From: Mycolicibacterium chitae
Lineage (GTDB): Bacteria; Actinomycetota; Actinomycetes; Mycobacteriales; Mycobacteriaceae
Length of the DNA stretch: 64,000 bases
Direction of reading: 5' to 3'
Assembly: GCF_900637205.1 (NCBI RefSeq)
Contig: NZ_LR134355.1
Span: 1,116,001-1,180,000 of the forward strand
In this document: positions 27,527 to 37,160 of the stretch, piece by piece
How the letters are laid out: the number at the start of each line of letters is the position of its first letter
How positions within the stretch are numbered: the first letter of the stretch is position 1
Notes under the pieces: generated by a model
Database searches by the model: none
What the model was told of the DNA's origin: nothing
The model's input: only the letters and a program-made list of their open reading frames with translations
Program-made: the position numbers and the translations under genes

Positions 27527-29431
27527 ATGGAATCTCGTCCCAACTTTAGAAACGTCGCGATCGTCGCTCACGTCGACCATGGCAAAACGACCTTGGTGGA
27601 CGCCATGCTGCGTCAATCGGGTGCGTTGGCCGAGCGGGGCGACGCGCAGGAACGCGTGATGGACTCCGGTGACCTGGAGCGCGAAAAGGGCATCACGATC
27701 CTCGCCAAGAACACCGCGGTGCACCGACACAACGCTGATGGCAGCGTAACCGTCATCAACGTCATCGATACTCCCGGCCACGCGGACTTCGGCGGTGAGG
27801 TCGAGCGCGGCCTGTCCATGGTCGACGGCGTGGTGCTGCTGGTCGACGCCTCCGAGGGGCCGCTGCCGCAGACCCGGTTCGTGCTGCGCAAGGCCTTGGG
27901 CGCGCACCTGCCGGTGATCCTCGTCGTCAACAAGACCGACCGGCCCGACGCGCGCATCGCCGAGGTCGTCGAGGAGAGCCACGACCTGCTGCTCGATGTC
28001 GCCTCGGATCTGGACGAGGAGGCCCAGGCCGCCGCGGAGAAGGCACTGGACCTGCCGACGCTGTACGCGTCGGGGCGGGCCGGCATCGCCTCCACCACGC
28101 AGCCCGCCAACGGCGAGGTGCCCGACGGCGGCAACCTGAACCCGTTGTTCGACGTGCTGATGGAGCACATCCCGGCGCCGGCCGGTAACCCCGAAGCCCC
28201 GCTGCAGGCGCTGGTGACCAACCTCGACGCCTCGGCGTTCCTGGGCCGGTTGGCGCTGATCCGCATCGCCAACGGCCGCCTCAAGAAGGGGCAGCAGGTC
28301 GCCTGGATGCGGGAGGTCGACGGTTCCCCCGTCATCACAAACGCCAAGATCACCGAGCTGCTGGCGACCGTCGGCGTCGAACGCACGCCCACCGACGAGG
28401 CCGTCGCCGGGGACATCGTCGCGGTGGCGGGACTGCCGGAGATCATGATCGGCGACACGCTGGCCGATCCGGAGAACTCGCACGCGCTGCCGCGCATCAC
28501 CGTCGACGAGCCCGCCATCTCGGTCACCATCGGCACCAACACCTCCCCGCTGGCCGGCAAGGTGTCCGGGCACAAGCTGACCGCGCGAATGGTCAAGAAC
28601 CGCTTGGATTCCGAGCTGGTGGGCAACGTCTCGATCCGGGTGGTCGACATCGGCCGGCCGGACGCCTGGGAGGTGCAGGGCCGCGGCGAGCTGGCGCTGG
28701 CCATCCTGGTGGAGCAGATGCGCCGGGAGGGCTTCGAGCTGACCGTGGGCAAGCCGCAGGTGGTGACCAAGCAGGTCGACGGCAAGCTGCACGAGCCGTT
28801 CGAGGAGCTGACCATCGACTGCCCCGAGGAGTTCGTCGGCGCCATCACGCAGCTGATGGCCGGGCGTAAGGGCCGCATGGAGCAGATGACCAACCACGCC
28901 GCGGGCTGGGTGCGGATGGACTTCGTGGTGCCCAGCCGCGGCCTGATCGGTTTCCGCACCGAGTTCATGACGCTGACCCGCGGGACCGGCATCGCCAACG
29001 CGGTCTTCGAGGGATACCGGCCGTGGGCCGGGGAGATCCGCGCGCGGCACAGCGGGTCCTTGGTGTCCGATCGCAGTGGTTCGGTGACCCCGTTCGCGAT
29101 GATCCAGCTCTCCGACCGCGGGCAGTTCTTCGTCGAACCCGGCCAGGACACCTACGAGGGTCAGGTCGTCGGCATCAACCCGCGCGCCGAGGACCTCGAC
29201 ATCAACATCACCCGCGAGAAGAAGCTCACCAACATGCGGTCGTCGACCTCCGACGTGCTCGAGACGCTGGCCAAGCCGCTGGAGCTCGATCTCGAGCAGG
29301 CCATGGAGTTCTGCGCGGCCGACGAGTGTGTCGAGGTGACCCCGGAGATCGTGCGGGTGCGCAAGCTGGAGCTCACGGCCAGCCTGCGGGCGCGCGCCAA
29401 GTCCCGGGCCAAGCAGGCCAACCAGGGGTAG
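27527..29431 (+). CDS. typA: TypA/BipA ribosome-associated translational GTPase
   Basis: A 634-aa translation-factor GTPase. G1 AHVDHGKTT is at 14-22, G3 [10 protein letters not shown] near 80, G4 NKTDRPDA near 135, followed by EF-Tu-like domain II, EF-G-like domains and the BipA C-terminal domain ([15 protein letters not shown]). It binds ribosomes under stress and aids 50S assembly. The ATG at 27527 begins [20 protein letters not shown]; an upstream in-frame start lacks family similarity. It corresponds to Rv1165, which follows narGHJI directly in H37Rv; here about 5 kb is inserted between them. Confidence 0.94.
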   Translation: MESRPNFRNVAIVAHVDHGKTTLVDAMLRQSGALAERGDAQERVMDSGDLEREKGITILAKNTAVHRHNADGSVTVINVIDTPGHADFGGEVERGLSMVDGVVLLVDASEGPLPQTRFVLRKALGAHLPVILVVNKTDRPDARIAEVVEESHDLLLDVASDLDEEAQAAAEKALDLPTLYASGRAGIASTTQPANGEVPDGGNLNPLFDVLMEHIPAPAGNPEAPLQALVTNLDASAFLGRLALIRIANGRLKKGQQVAWMREVDGSPVITNAKITELLATVGVERTPTDEAVAGDIVAVAGLPEIMIGDTLADPENSHALPRITVDEPAISVTIGTNTSPLAGKVSGHKLTARMVKNRLDSELVGNVSIRVVDIGRPDAWEVQGRGELALAILVEQMRREGFELTVGKPQVVTKQVDGKLHEPFEELTIDCPEEFVGAITQLMAGRKGRMEQMTNHAAGWVRMDFVVPSRGLIGFRTEFMTLTRGTGIANAVFEGYRPWAGEIRARHSGSLVSDRSGSVTPFAMIQLSDRGQFFVEPGQDTYEGQVVGINPRAEDLDINITREKKLTNMRSSTSDVLETLAKPLELDLEQAMEFCAADECVEVTPEIVRVRKLELTASLRARAKSRAKQANQG

Positions 29432-29435
29432 GGGC

Positions 29436-29454
29436 AGGCCGCGCGCCGCGGCCT
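29436..29454 (+). terminator. Hairpin terminator after typA
   Basis: Perfect 8-bp stem AGGCCGCG / CGCGGCCT with a 3-nt loop, beginning 4 nt after the typA stop and followed by a short TT tract. Mycobacterial terminators often lack a long U run. Confidence 0.6.
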
Positions 29455-29456
29455 TT

Positions 29457-29520
29457 CGCCGAGCTTGCATCGAGTGCACGTTTTCGGGTCGTTCTGTGTA
29501 CACCAGATGCAACCTCGCGG
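29457..29520. repeat. 64-bp intergenic inverted-repeat element, divergent copy 4
   Basis: Terminal arms CGCCGAGCTTGCATC and GATGCAACCTCGCGG match as inverted repeats at 12/15 positions. Its length is exactly 64 bp, like the three other elements, and it shares the C-G-A-G-N-N-T-G-C / G-C-A-N-N-C-T-C-G ends, but the interior differs. It lies directly after the typA terminator. Confidence 0.55.
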
Positions 29521-29584
29521 GCCTGTCCACAGGGCCGGCGGCTCGTGAATAGCCGTATCGGGTCTGGCGTCGGACCATTTCCGG

Positions 29585-30470
29585 GTGCCGCCGCAACTGC
29601 TCGAACTGTTCGCCGGTCAGCGTGGTGTGGCGACCTATCGGCAGATTCGCGAGGTCATCGGCCGACGGGTGATGGAGCGGTTGGTCCGAGACGGCCACCT
29701 GGTGAAGATCTGGCCGGGAATCTACAGCGGCCCGAAACCTTCCGCGCTGACGCGGCTGCGCGGCCTGGACCTGCGCTGCGGCGAACCGGTCGCGGTGTGT
29801 CTGCACACGGCCGCCGCGGTGCACGGGTTCGACACCGAGCAGCCGTCCCGACTGCACGTCCTGAAGCCGCAGGGTCACCAACTCCGGGATGACGACGCCC
29901 TCGTCGTGCACCACCGCGAAGGCGTGCCGCTGACGACGGTGCGGGGTCGCCTGGTCACGCCGCCAGCCTGGACGGCGGTCGAGGTGGCCAGGAAAGTCGA
30001 GCGGCCCCGCGCCCTGGCCACGCTGGACGCGGCGCTGCGCAGCCAGACCTGTGACGTTGCCGGTCTGTGGCGGGCCGCCGAGGCGCAGGCCGCGCGTCGC
30101 GGGATCGTCAAGGTGCGAGAGCTGATCGGCGTTGGCGCGTCCGCAGGCTGAATCTCCGATGGAGAGTGAGGCGCGCCTGATGATGCTCGACGGGGGATTG
30201 CCGGAGCCGGTGCTGCAACTGCGGTTCGTCGATCGCGAGGGCGTGGTCTGGCGGGTGGATTTCGCCTGGCTTGATCCGGATGTGATCGTCGAGTACGACG
30301 GCTACGACTGGCACAAAACCCCGGAGCAGGTGCAGCGCGACCACCGCAAGCGTGCTGCCCTCGAGGAGACGGGCTACCGGGTCCTGTCGATCGTGCGCGA
30401 GGACGTCCGGGACAAACCGGCTCGGACGGTCCGACGAATCGGCGACCTGTTGGGGCGCGCCGCGGCGTAG
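29585..30470 (+). pseudogene. AbiEi-like antitoxin / DUF559 nuclease-domain protein, frameshifted
   Basis: Two overlapping frames encode the two halves of one protein. Frame 1 (GTG at 29585 to 30151, 188 codons) carries an AbiEi-like N-terminal HTH (GVATYRQIREVIGRR) and LVKIWPGIYSG, then the CLHTAAAVHGFD body. Frame 2 (from about 30126 to 30470) carries the DUF559/Vsr-like domain: [31 protein letters not shown] and [12 protein letters not shown]. Removing one G from the GG at 30128-30129 joins them as VRELIALARPQAESPMESE, the expected junction. It is therefore a one-base insertion in an intact family, a sequencing error, or a true frameshift. It is inserted between typA and lpqW. Confidence 0.7.
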
Positions 30471-30501
30471 CTGCTCATTCGGGGCAACGGGCGAGTGCCA
30501 T

Positions 30502-30507
30502 TACCCT
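30502..30507 (+). promoter_or_regulatory. -10 hexamer of leaderless lpqW
   Basis: TACCCT is 6 nt before the GTG at 30514. Confidence 0.55.
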
Positions 30508-30513
30508 GATCAG

Positions 30514-32397
30514 GTGCCAACCGCCCGCAGCCGCATTCTGAGGTCTGTGGCCGTGCTGTCGGTTCTGCTGGCCGGCGGATGCACCGTGAGCCCGCCGCCG
30601 GCGCCGCAGAGCACCGAAACCTCCGAGACCACGCCGCCCCCGCCGCCCAAGGCGATGCAGATCATCATGGGGATCGACAACATCGGCCCGGGGTTCAATC
30701 CGCACCTGCTCTCCGACCAGTCCCCGGTCAACGCCGCGATCAGCGCCCTGGTGCTGCCCAGCGCGTTCCGCCCGGTGCCGGACACCAAGAGCCCGACGGG
30801 TTCGCGCTGGGAAATCGACAACACGTTGCTGTTGTCGGCCGAGGTCACCGACGAGGAGCCCTTCACGGTGACCTACAAGATCCGGCCCGAGGCGTCCTGG
30901 ACGGACAACGCACCGATCGCCGCCGACGACTTCTGGTACCTGTGGCGGCAGATGGTCAGCCAGCCCGGCGTGGTCGACCCCGCCGGCTACGACCTGATCA
31001 CCGGGGTCCAGTCGATCGACGGCGGCAAGACCGCGGTGGTCACCTTCTCCCAGCCGTATCACGCCTGGCGCGAGTTGTTCTCCAATATCGTGCCCGCGCA
31101 CATCGTCAAGGACATCCCCGGCGGTTTTCCGGCCGGCCTGGACCGGGTGATGCCCGTGACGGGCGGGCAGTTCCGCGTCGAGACCATCGATCCGCAGCGC
31201 GACGAGATCCTGCTGGCCCGCAACGACAGGTTCTGGGGTCCGCCGGCGGTGCCGGACCAGATCCTGTTCCGCCGCGCCGGGGCGCCGGCCGCGTTGGCCG
31301 ATTCGATCCGCAACGGCGACACCCAGGTGGCGCAGGTGCACGGGGGAGCGGCCACGTTCGCCCAGCTCTCGGCGATCCCCGACGTACGGACCTCGCGGAT
31401 CGTGACCCCGCGGGTCATGCAGCTGACGCTGCGCGGACAGCAGCCGCACCTGACGGATCCCCAAGTGCGCAGAGGCATTCTGGGTCTGCTCGATGTCGAC
31501 CTGCTGGCCGCCGTCGGCGCCGGCAGCGACAACACCGTCACGCTGGCCCAGGCGCAGGTGCGCTCGCCGTCGGATCCGGGTTATGTCCCCACGGCCCCCG
31601 CGGCGCTGAGTCGCGAGGCGGCCCTGGCGCTGCTGGAGGGCGCCGGGTACGTCGTCGAGCAGGAGGGGCCCGCCCCGGAGGCCCCGGCCCCGCCGCAGGG
31701 CCAGACGCGGGGGCGGATCAGCAAGGACGGCGAGCAGTTGACGTTCGTGCTGGGCGTGGCCTCCAACGACCCGACCTCGGTCGCGGTGGCCAATACCGCC
31801 GCCGATCAGCTGCGCAACGCCGGCATCGCGGCTTCGATCCTGCCACTGGACCCGGTGGTGCTCTACGGAGAGGCCTTGGCCAACAACAGGTTTGACGCGA
31901 TCGTGGGCTGGCGGCACGCCGGTGGCGATCTGGCGACGCGGCTGGAGTCGCGGTACGGCTGCCGGGCGCTGGAGGCCACCACGGTGTCGACCTCGGGTGC
32001 GCCGCCGAGCCCGTCGCCTTCCGCATCGCCCTCGCCATCTCCCTCGTCGGCACCGTCGCCGACCGCACCCGCACCCGCGCCCACCACGCCCACGACGACG
32101 CCCCCGCCGCCCCCGTCGGCGGACGACGGCCGGTTGGTGCAGGCCCCGTCCAACCTGACCCAGGTGTGCGATCGTGGGATTCAGGCCACCATCGACGCGG
32201 GACTGGACGGCTCGATGGACATCGACGAGGTCATCGAGGCGGTCGAGCCCAGGCTGTGGAACATGTGGACCGTGCTGCCGATCCTGCAGGACACGACGAT
32301 CGTCGCGGCGGGGCCGTCGGTGCAGAACGTCAGCCTGTCGGGCGCGGTGCCGGTGGGCATCGTCGGGGACGCCGGGACCTGGACGAAGAGGCGATAG
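30514..32397 (+). CDS. lpqW: LpqW, solute-binding-protein-like lipoprotein regulating PIM/LAM synthesis
   Basis: A 627-aa lipoprotein with a signal peptide and lipobox LLAGGC (C23). The body is an SBP family 5 (oligopeptide-binding) fold: [36 protein letters not shown], and ARNDRFWG. A low-complexity Pro/Ser/Thr linker of about 40 residues (DNA about 31997-32124) interrupts the C-terminal lobe. In M. smegmatis LpqW directs the PIM intermediate toward LAM and its loss is suppressed by pimE mutation; pimE is 18 kb upstream. GTG start after a TACCCT -10, so probably leaderless. Matches Rv1166c in type and neighbourhood. Confidence 0.88.
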   Translation: MPTARSRILRSVAVLSVLLAGGCTVSPPPAPQSTETSETTPPPPPKAMQIIMGIDNIGPGFNPHLLSDQSPVNAAISALVLPSAFRPVPDTKSPTGSRWEIDNTLLLSAEVTDEEPFTVTYKIRPEASWTDNAPIAADDFWYLWRQMVSQPGVVDPAGYDLITGVQSIDGGKTAVVTFSQPYHAWRELFSNIVPAHIVKDIPGGFPAGLDRVMPVTGGQFRVETIDPQRDEILLARNDRFWGPPAVPDQILFRRAGAPAALADSIRNGDTQVAQVHGGAATFAQLSAIPDVRTSRIVTPRVMQLTLRGQQPHLTDPQVRRGILGLLDVDLLAAVGAGSDNTVTLAQAQVRSPSDPGYVPTAPAALSREAALALLEGAGYVVEQEGPAPEAPAPPQGQTRGRISKDGEQLTFVLGVASNDPTSVAVANTAADQLRNAGIAASILPLDPVVLYGEALANNRFDAIVGWRHAGGDLATRLESRYGCRALEATTVSTSGAPPSPSPSASPSPSPSSAPSPTAPAPAPTTPTTTPPPPPSADDGRLVQAPSNLTQVCDRGIQATIDAGLDGSMDIDEVIEAVEPRLWNMWTVLPILQDTTIVAAGPSVQNVSLSGAVPVGIVGDAGTWTKRR

Positions 32398-32415
32398 CCG
32401 TCGGTGCCCCGAAAA

Positions 32416-32453
32416 CAGTAGTGGGGCACATCTTTCGACATGCCCCACTACTG
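32416..32453. terminator. Convergent hairpin terminator
   Basis: A perfect 13-bp stem CAGTAGTGGGGCA (32416-32428) / TGCCCCACTACTG (32441-32453) with a 12-nt loop. It lies between lpqW and the convergent exported-protein gene and can serve both. Confidence 0.7.
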
Positions 32454-32507
32454 CCGGCCGGCGAGCCAGCCTCCCCCTCTGACTGCCGCGCTTCGGCCTT
32501 GGCTGCC

Positions 32508-33740
32508 TTACTCGCTGGTCTGGTCAGCCTTTGGCTTGTTCTTGTTCTTGTTCTTGTTCTTGTTCTTGTTCTTGTCCTTGTCTTTGTCGGCGGAGTCGTC
32601 CGCCTGGTCGTTGGCTGCCTTCCGCTTCGGCTTGGTGAGCTTGTCCACGGTCCGGTCGATGCGCTCCGAAGCGGCCTTCACCTGCTTGTTCAGGGACTTG
32701 ACCGCCGCGCGGATCGGGCGCTGCCGGTTCGGCTTATCGGCGCTCTGACCGTCGGTGTCGGCGGCCGAAGCCTCCTTGTCGACAGCCGAAAGCCGCTGGC
32801 GCAGTTCCCTCGACGAGGCTTCGGCGCGCTCCTCGGTGGCAGCAAGGCGCGCAGCCGGCTCGTTGTCGGAGGCGTCGAGGTTGGGGTCCACATCGAGGGC
32901 GTTGGCGACCAGCGTCCGGGTGCGTTCCGTCGCGCGCCACAACACGTCGTTGCGGACCTGCATGAACGCGCCGTCGCCGGCCGTCTCACTGGGGATCCCG
33001 TCGCTGCCGCCGCCCAGGGAATCGGGCAGCACCTGTGCCACGGCCTCGATGGCCGGGTCGGCAATCCACAGCGGCGCGTCGATGTATTGGCGGACGGCGC
33101 GGTAGAGGTTCTCCTCGTCGCCGGCGGCGATGGCCTGTGCCAACGGGATGAGACCCAGCGGAGCCAGGACGGCGCCCGAGGCGAGATTGGTCGCGGAGGT
33201 GACGAAGCCCTCGGCCAGTACGGCGGCCGGGTTCTTGTCCTGGTCGGCATCAACATCGAGCGCATCCGCGATCGCGGAGCGGATGCCGTTGGTGGCGGCC
33301 CACAGCACCTCGTTGCGGAGCTGGAGGAGCGCGCCGTCGTCGTCACCGTTCGTCGACTCCCCGCCGGTGCCGCCGCCGAGTTCGTCGGGGAGAATCTGCG
33401 CGATCGCCTCGAGCGCCGGATCGACCGCCCACAGCGGCGCATCGATGCTCTGCCGCAGCGCGGCGTACAGCAACTCTTCGTCGCTTCCGGCGACAGCCAC
33501 GGCCGCGATCAGCGGGCTCAACGGGGCCAGGGCCAGGCCTCCGATGACACGCTGCGCGGAGAGAGCGAGTAACTCAGGCGGCTCTTGGTGGTAGGCGGCG
33601 GTAAGGGCCACCGGGATGGTGGCGGTCTTCGCTGCCGTCGTCGGCGGTGCGATCGGCGCGAACGCGATTGCGCTGGCACCGGCGATCGCGATACCCGCGG
33701 TCAGGCCGCATTGAACTCGCTTCATTGGTAGAACCCCCAT
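32508..33740 (-). CDS. Exported mycobacterial repeat protein with Lys/Asn-rich tail
   Basis: A 410-aa protein with a signal peptide (LTAGIAIAGASAIAFAPIAP) followed by two homologous modules of about 100 residues, each with DEE-N/L-LY-AxRQ, IDAPLW, DPA-IEA-A-LPD-LGGG and R-N-[DE]-V-LW, then ADALDVD or ANALDVD. The C-terminal third is charged and helical, ending in alternating Asp/Asn-Lys encoded by a hexanucleotide repeat. The ATG at 33740 has GAGGA upstream; ATG at 33725 is an alternative. No enzyme motif is seen. It is a secreted or wall-associated protein of unknown function. Confidence 0.75.
   Translation of the reverse strand: MGVLPMKRVQCGLTAGIAIAGASAIAFAPIAPPTTAAKTATIPVALTAAYHQEPPELLALSAQRVIGGLALAPLSPLIAAVAVAGSDEELLYAALRQSIDAPLWAVDPALEAIAQILPDELGGGTGGESTNGDDDGALLQLRNEVLWAATNGIRSAIADALDVDADQDKNPAAVLAEGFVTSATNLASGAVLAPLGLIPLAQAIAAGDEENLYRAVRQYIDAPLWIADPAIEAVAQVLPDSLGGGSDGIPSETAGDGAFMQVRNDVLWRATERTRTLVANALDVDPNLDASDNEPAARLAATEERAEASSRELRQRLSAVDKEASAADTDGQSADKPNRQRPIRAAVKSLNKQVKAASERIDRTVDKLTKPKRKAANDQADDSADKDKDKNKNKNKNKNKNKPKADQTSE
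32535..32588 (-). repeat. Coding hexanucleotide microsatellite
   Basis: Six perfect CTTGTT units (32535-32570) are followed by CTTGTC, CTTGTC and TTTGTC. On the minus strand they encode (Asp-Lys) then (Asn-Lys) dipeptides at the C-terminus of the exported protein. Slippage would change length without shifting frame. Confidence 0.85.
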
Positions 33741-34152
33741 GGCTTCCTCGTATCGGCCCCCCGGCCCGGTGCCGCCGAAGTTACCTGCTTCTTCCGACAA
33801 TCTCAGCCTGTTCTCAGGTTGCTCACGGGTTATGTTTGCGCGAGCAAGTACTTCGGTTTTGGCGAGGTTGGCCTCGTCTGGCAAACATGCAGCCTGTGGT
33901 CCGAAGCGGTCTTAGCTGACTGCGCCACGGTGCGGAAGATTTGCTCTCGACACGTTGGCGGTGTCGGCGGCGTGATCGGCGTTGGTCGAAATTAATGTTC
34001 TGGCTTGATAATTCGAGGGTGTGTCGATCGCGGTCGTGGAACCGGCGGCCGACGTCCACGGTGGTGCGTCCCGCGCCACTTCCGGCTGCGGATCTGCTTG
34101 GAACTGATCGACGGTTGTATCACTATCCGAGCCCCCCGTTTACGCTAGGCCG
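33741..34152. other. 412-bp intergenic region without a supported gene
   Basis: It separates the exported repeat protein from mshB. It holds an inverted repeat ATGTTTGC (33832-33839) / GCAAACAT (33881-33888), an AT-richer patch near 33990-34015, and the mshB -10 at its end. No open frame has a plausible start, ribosome binding site and family match. Confidence 0.6.
34141..34146 (+). promoter_or_regulatory. -10 hexamer of leaderless mshB
   Basis: TACGCT is 6 nt before the ATG at 34153. Confidence 0.55.
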
Positions 34153-35046
34153 ATGCAGACTGAGCAGCCGTGCATGCTGTTCGTTCACGCGCACCCCGAT
34201 GACGAGACCATCACCACGGGCGCGACCATCGCCCACTACGCCGCGCAGGGCGTCGACGTGCACGTCGTCACCTGCACGCTCGGCGAAGAGGGCGAGGTCA
34301 TCGGGGAGCGGTGGGCGCAGCTGAGTGTGGACCACGCCGACCAACTCGGCGGCTACCGCATCGCCGAGCTGTGCTCGGCCCTGCACCTGCTGGGGATCGG
34401 CGACCCGATCTTCCTGGGCGGCGCGGGACATTGGCGTGACTCCGGCATGGCCGGCACCGACGCGCGGCCCGGGCTGCAGCGGTTCGTCGACGCCGACGAG
34501 CGCGAGGCGGTGGGCGCGCTGGTCGAGATCATCCGTGAGCTGCGCCCCCACGTCGTCGTCACCTACGACCCCAACGGCGGATACGGACACCCCGATCACA
34601 TCCGCACCCACCAGATCACCACCGCGGCCATCGCCGCCGCCGCGGACCCCGCCGAGTACCCGGGCCGGCCCTGGCAGGTGGGCAAGTTCTATTGGACGGT
34701 GGTGTCCACGACCGCGATGCAGTCGGCCATCGCGGCGCTGACCGACGACGACCTGCTCGAGCACTGGCAGCGACCGCCGGCCGACCTGGACTTCGGTTTC
34801 CCCGATGACCAGATCACCGCCATGGTCGACGCCACCGAGGGCTTGGCCGCGAAGATCGACGCGCTGGCCGCCCACGCCACCCAGGTCGCGGTGGGGCCGA
34901 CGGGACGCGCCGCCGCGCTGTCGAACAACCTGGCACTGCCCGTCCTCGGGCACGAGCACTACATCCTGGCCGCCGGGAAGCCCGGCCCACGCGATGAACG
35001 CGGCTGGGAGACCGACCTGCTCGCCGGTCTGGTCCACGAGTACTGA
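34153..35046 (+). CDS. mshB: MshB, GlcNAc-Ins deacetylase of mycothiol biosynthesis
   Basis: A 297-aa zinc hydrolase of the PIG-L/LmbE family. HAHPDDE (12-18) gives the zinc ligands His14 and Asp17 and the general base Asp16, and [12 protein letters not shown] near 143-154 supplies the third ligand. It removes acetate from GlcNAc-inositol, the second committed step to mycothiol, the main low-molecular-weight thiol of actinobacteria. The family overlaps Mca; the mycobacterial neighbourhood (Rv1170) supports MshB. It is leaderless and followed by a strong hairpin. Confidence 0.92.
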   Translation: MQTEQPCMLFVHAHPDDETITTGATIAHYAAQGVDVHVVTCTLGEEGEVIGERWAQLSVDHADQLGGYRIAELCSALHLLGIGDPIFLGGAGHWRDSGMAGTDARPGLQRFVDADEREAVGALVEIIRELRPHVVVTYDPNGGYGHPDHIRTHQITTAAIAAAADPAEYPGRPWQVGKFYWTVVSTTAMQSAIAALTDDDLLEHWQRPPADLDFGFPDDQITAMVDATEGLAAKIDALAAHATQVAVGPTGRAAALSNNLALPVLGHEHYILAAGKPGPRDERGWETDLLAGLVHEY

Positions 35047-35060
35047 GCGCAAGAAGACGA

Positions 35061-35090
35061 CGGCGGGACCGCCCCCTCTCGGTCCCGCCG
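35061..35090 (+). terminator. Hairpin terminator after mshB
   Basis: A perfect 10-bp stem CGGCGGGACC / GGTCCCGCCG with a 10-nt loop, nested in a wider GCGCAAG (35047-35053) / CTTGCGC (35098-35104) repeat, starting just after the mshB stop. Confidence 0.65.
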
Positions 35091-35246
35091 GCGAGCCCTT
35101 GCGCCCCGTTCTGCGTCGACGCTACGACCGCTCGCGCCGCCGCAAAATGGGGTCGACGGCACTGGCGTACCAGTGCGCGCGGAGTCGAGTAACGCACTAC
35201 CCGGTCGGGTAGGCTGCCGACAGCAGCACATCGGAAGGGAACCGAC

Positions 35247-35354
35247 ATGGATCCAGATCTGGACCCGAATCTGCAGCACTGGCAGGACCGGATGGACAAC
35301 TTCCAGTGGGTGGTGGGTTCGCTGGCCGGGCTGATCGACAGCGTCCCGACCTGA
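35247..35354 (+). CDS. 35-residue hypothetical protein
   Basis: A short frame MDPDLDPNLQHWQDRMDNFQ ending WVVGSLAGLIDSVPT, preceded by GGAAGGGA with good spacing. The acidic, amphipathic product has no family match I know. Its 3' half overlaps the next gene in another frame, so it may act as a translational leader for it as well as, or instead of, a functional peptide. Confidence 0.5.
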   Translation: MDPDLDPNLQHWQDRMDNFQWVVGSLAGLIDSVPT

Positions 35355-35746
35355 TCGACAGTCGCGGATTGGACTCCGCCGCCCGCCCCGTCGTCCTGGG
35401 CCTACTGGCCGTCGACGGAATCATCTGCGCCTTCGCCGCCGCCTTGCTGCTGCCCTCATACATCGGGGCCGTCCCGTTTCCCCTCAGCGCGCTCGTCGCC
35501 GGCGTCGTCAACCTGGCGCTGGTGTGGGCCGCCGCCCAGTGGGTCACCGAGACGCGCCTGGCCGCACTGCCGTTGTGGACCTGGCTGTTCACCGTCGCGG
35601 TGCTGACCTTCGGCGGGCCCGGCGGCGACGTGATCTTCGGCGGCTCGGGGTTCCGCGCGTTCTATCCGATCCTGCTGATCGTCGTCGGCGCGGGCCCCGC
35701 CACGTGGTTCCTGTTGCGGCACAACGACGCCGGCCGTACGGTCTGA
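35306..35746 (+). CDS. Four-helix membrane protein (Rv1171-like)
   Basis: A 146-aa protein with helices at ARPVVLGLLAVDGIICAFAA, the PLSALVAGVVNLALVWAAAQ segment, LPLWTWLFTVAVLTFGGPGG and FYPILLIVVGAGPATWFLL. The GTG at 35306 lies inside the 35-residue frame and its ribosome binding site is poor; TTG at 35369 is an alternative. Position after mshB matches Rv1171. Function unknown. Confidence 0.7.
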   Translation: MGGGFAGRADRQRPDLIDSRGLDSAARPVVLGLLAVDGIICAFAAALLLPSYIGAVPFPLSALVAGVVNLALVWAAAQWVTETRLAALPLWTWLFTVAVLTFGGPGGDVIFGGSGFRAFYPILLIVVGAGPATWFLLRHNDAGRTV

Positions 35747-35758
35747 ACCGGCGCGAAC

Positions 35759-36964
35759 CTATTCGGAACCGGTGTCGCCGCCGGAGTCCCCGCCGGTGTC
35801 GCCGCCCTTCTCGCCGCCGGAGTCCCCGGCCTTCTTGGTCGGCTTCTCCCCGCGCTTGTCGATGAGCGACGTCGCGGCCTTGCGCAGGCCGTCACGCAGC
35901 GACTTGGTCTTCTCGCGGACGTCGGCGGCGATCTTCTTGGCCGCGTCCCGCCGCGCCTCGCGCGCCTCGGCCAGCGCCTTCTTCGGGCTGATCAGCGCGG
36001 CCTCTTCGAGGATCTCCGGCTCCAGCGTCGGGTCCTCGATCTCGGTCGGCGTCGTCGGCTCGGGTTGCGGGACGGCCGCCGGGGCGGTGGTGGGATCGGG
36101 GGTCTCGGCTCCGACGGCGGGCTGCTTGTCCGCCGCCGGTTCTTCGCGGTCCTTCTTCGGCGGCGTGACGTCGACGAGCGCCGGTGCCGCGGCGGGCTTG
36201 GAATCCAGCGGGGCCGGCGCGGTGAACTCGACGGTCCGTCGGGGCAGCCGCGGAACCGCGCTGCCGAGATTGGCGGTGAACTGCAGGCCGGCCGACACGA
36301 TGCGATCCGAATGCTCCTGCAGCATGGCCGCGATCCGATCGGCGTGCTCTCGCAGCCCCAGGGCCAGGTCCTCGACGGTGCCCTGGGCGTTCTGCACCAG
36401 CTTCTCGAGGCCCTGCAGCAGCGACGCGGACAGGTCCTCCTGCTGCGTCGTGGCCAGGAACGGCAGCGGCGGTAGTGGGATCGGCAGCCAATCCAGGCTC
36501 AGGGCATAGCGGATCTCGTTGCCGATGCCGCCCACCACGCCGTCGACCGCGGCATTGGCGATGGCCCCGACGCCGGAGGTCCACGTCCCGAGGTTCAGCG
36601 GGTCATTGACCACCGGATCGAGGAAGTCCTCGACGAAGGCGTCGGTCACCGGGATGACGAACCCCGGTCGCCAGGTCCCGCCGGGATACCAGATGTAGAT
36701 CTGCTCGGAGACCAGGTAGCCGAAGGGTACCCAGCCCAGCGCCCACGGCGCGAGCTCCAGTGAGGCGTAGTTGGCCCATTCCTTGGTGACGCCGTAAACC
36801 GAGTTGATCAGGTCCGATGCCGCGTTGAGCTGGTCGATCTCGGCGTTGACGACGACCGGTTCGAGTTTGGGCGGGGTCAGCATCACGGAGGGTGCGGCCA
36901 CGATCGCCGTCGCGGTCGCGGCGGTCACGCCGGCCGCGAGCACGGCTCGCAACGGAATCTCCAT
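35759..36964 (-). CDS. Exported mycobacterial protein with charged C-terminus
   Basis: A 401-aa protein with a signal peptide (AVLAAGVTAATATAIVAAPS), then a Trp/Tyr-rich domain with WANYASLELAPWALGWVPFG, IWYPGG and a hydrophobic DGVVGGIGNEIRYALSL segment. An amphipathic helical region (LREHADRIAAMLQEHSDRI) is followed by a Pro/Thr/Glu-rich spacer and a Lys-rich coiled segment, ending in Gly/Asp/Ser repeats. ATG at 36964 follows AGGGG. Its plan is similar to the protein at 32508-33740, though the sequences differ. It occupies the slot of PE12 (Rv1172c) in H37Rv but has no PE motif. Confidence 0.72.
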   Translation of the reverse strand: MEIPLRAVLAAGVTAATATAIVAAPSVMLTPPKLEPVVVNAEIDQLNAASDLINSVYGVTKEWANYASLELAPWALGWVPFGYLVSEQIYIWYPGGTWRPGFVIPVTDAFVEDFLDPVVNDPLNLGTWTSGVGAIANAAVDGVVGGIGNEIRYALSLDWLPIPLPPLPFLATTQQEDLSASLLQGLEKLVQNAQGTVEDLALGLREHADRIAAMLQEHSDRIVSAGLQFTANLGSAVPRLPRRTVEFTAPAPLDSKPAAAPALVDVTPPKKDREEPAADKQPAVGAETPDPTTAPAAVPQPEPTTPTEIEDPTLEPEILEEAALISPKKALAEAREARRDAAKKIAADVREKTKSLRDGLRKAATSLIDKRGEKPTKKAGDSGGEKGGDTGGDSGGDTGSE

Positions 36965-37160
36965 GTCAGCACCCCTAACCAAGTGGCAGGCAAGGTACAA
37001 CTTACGGGAAATTCAGCCAATGCACAGCCAGCTCTCGTACAACGAAGGGCGCGTTCCGCGCTTTCGTGGGCGGGGCTAGTGTGGGTGCGTCAGGACAGGC
37101 GCCGATGTTTCAGATTGTGGGACGCGGAATGAATCTCGAGCAGCGACGGGTTACAGGGGA

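Noticed and set aside
27410..29914. 834-codon antisense frame over typA
   Set aside because: Overlaps a certain gene and has no recognisable protein features.
33832..33888. ATGTTTGC/GCAAACAT repeat as another member of the 64-bp element family
   Set aside because: Length (57 bp), core and ends do not match; it lies between divergent starts, not after a stop.
35759..36964. PE family protein, by position relative to Rv1172c
   Set aside because: No Pro-Glu N-terminal domain; it has a cleavable signal peptide and a charged tail.
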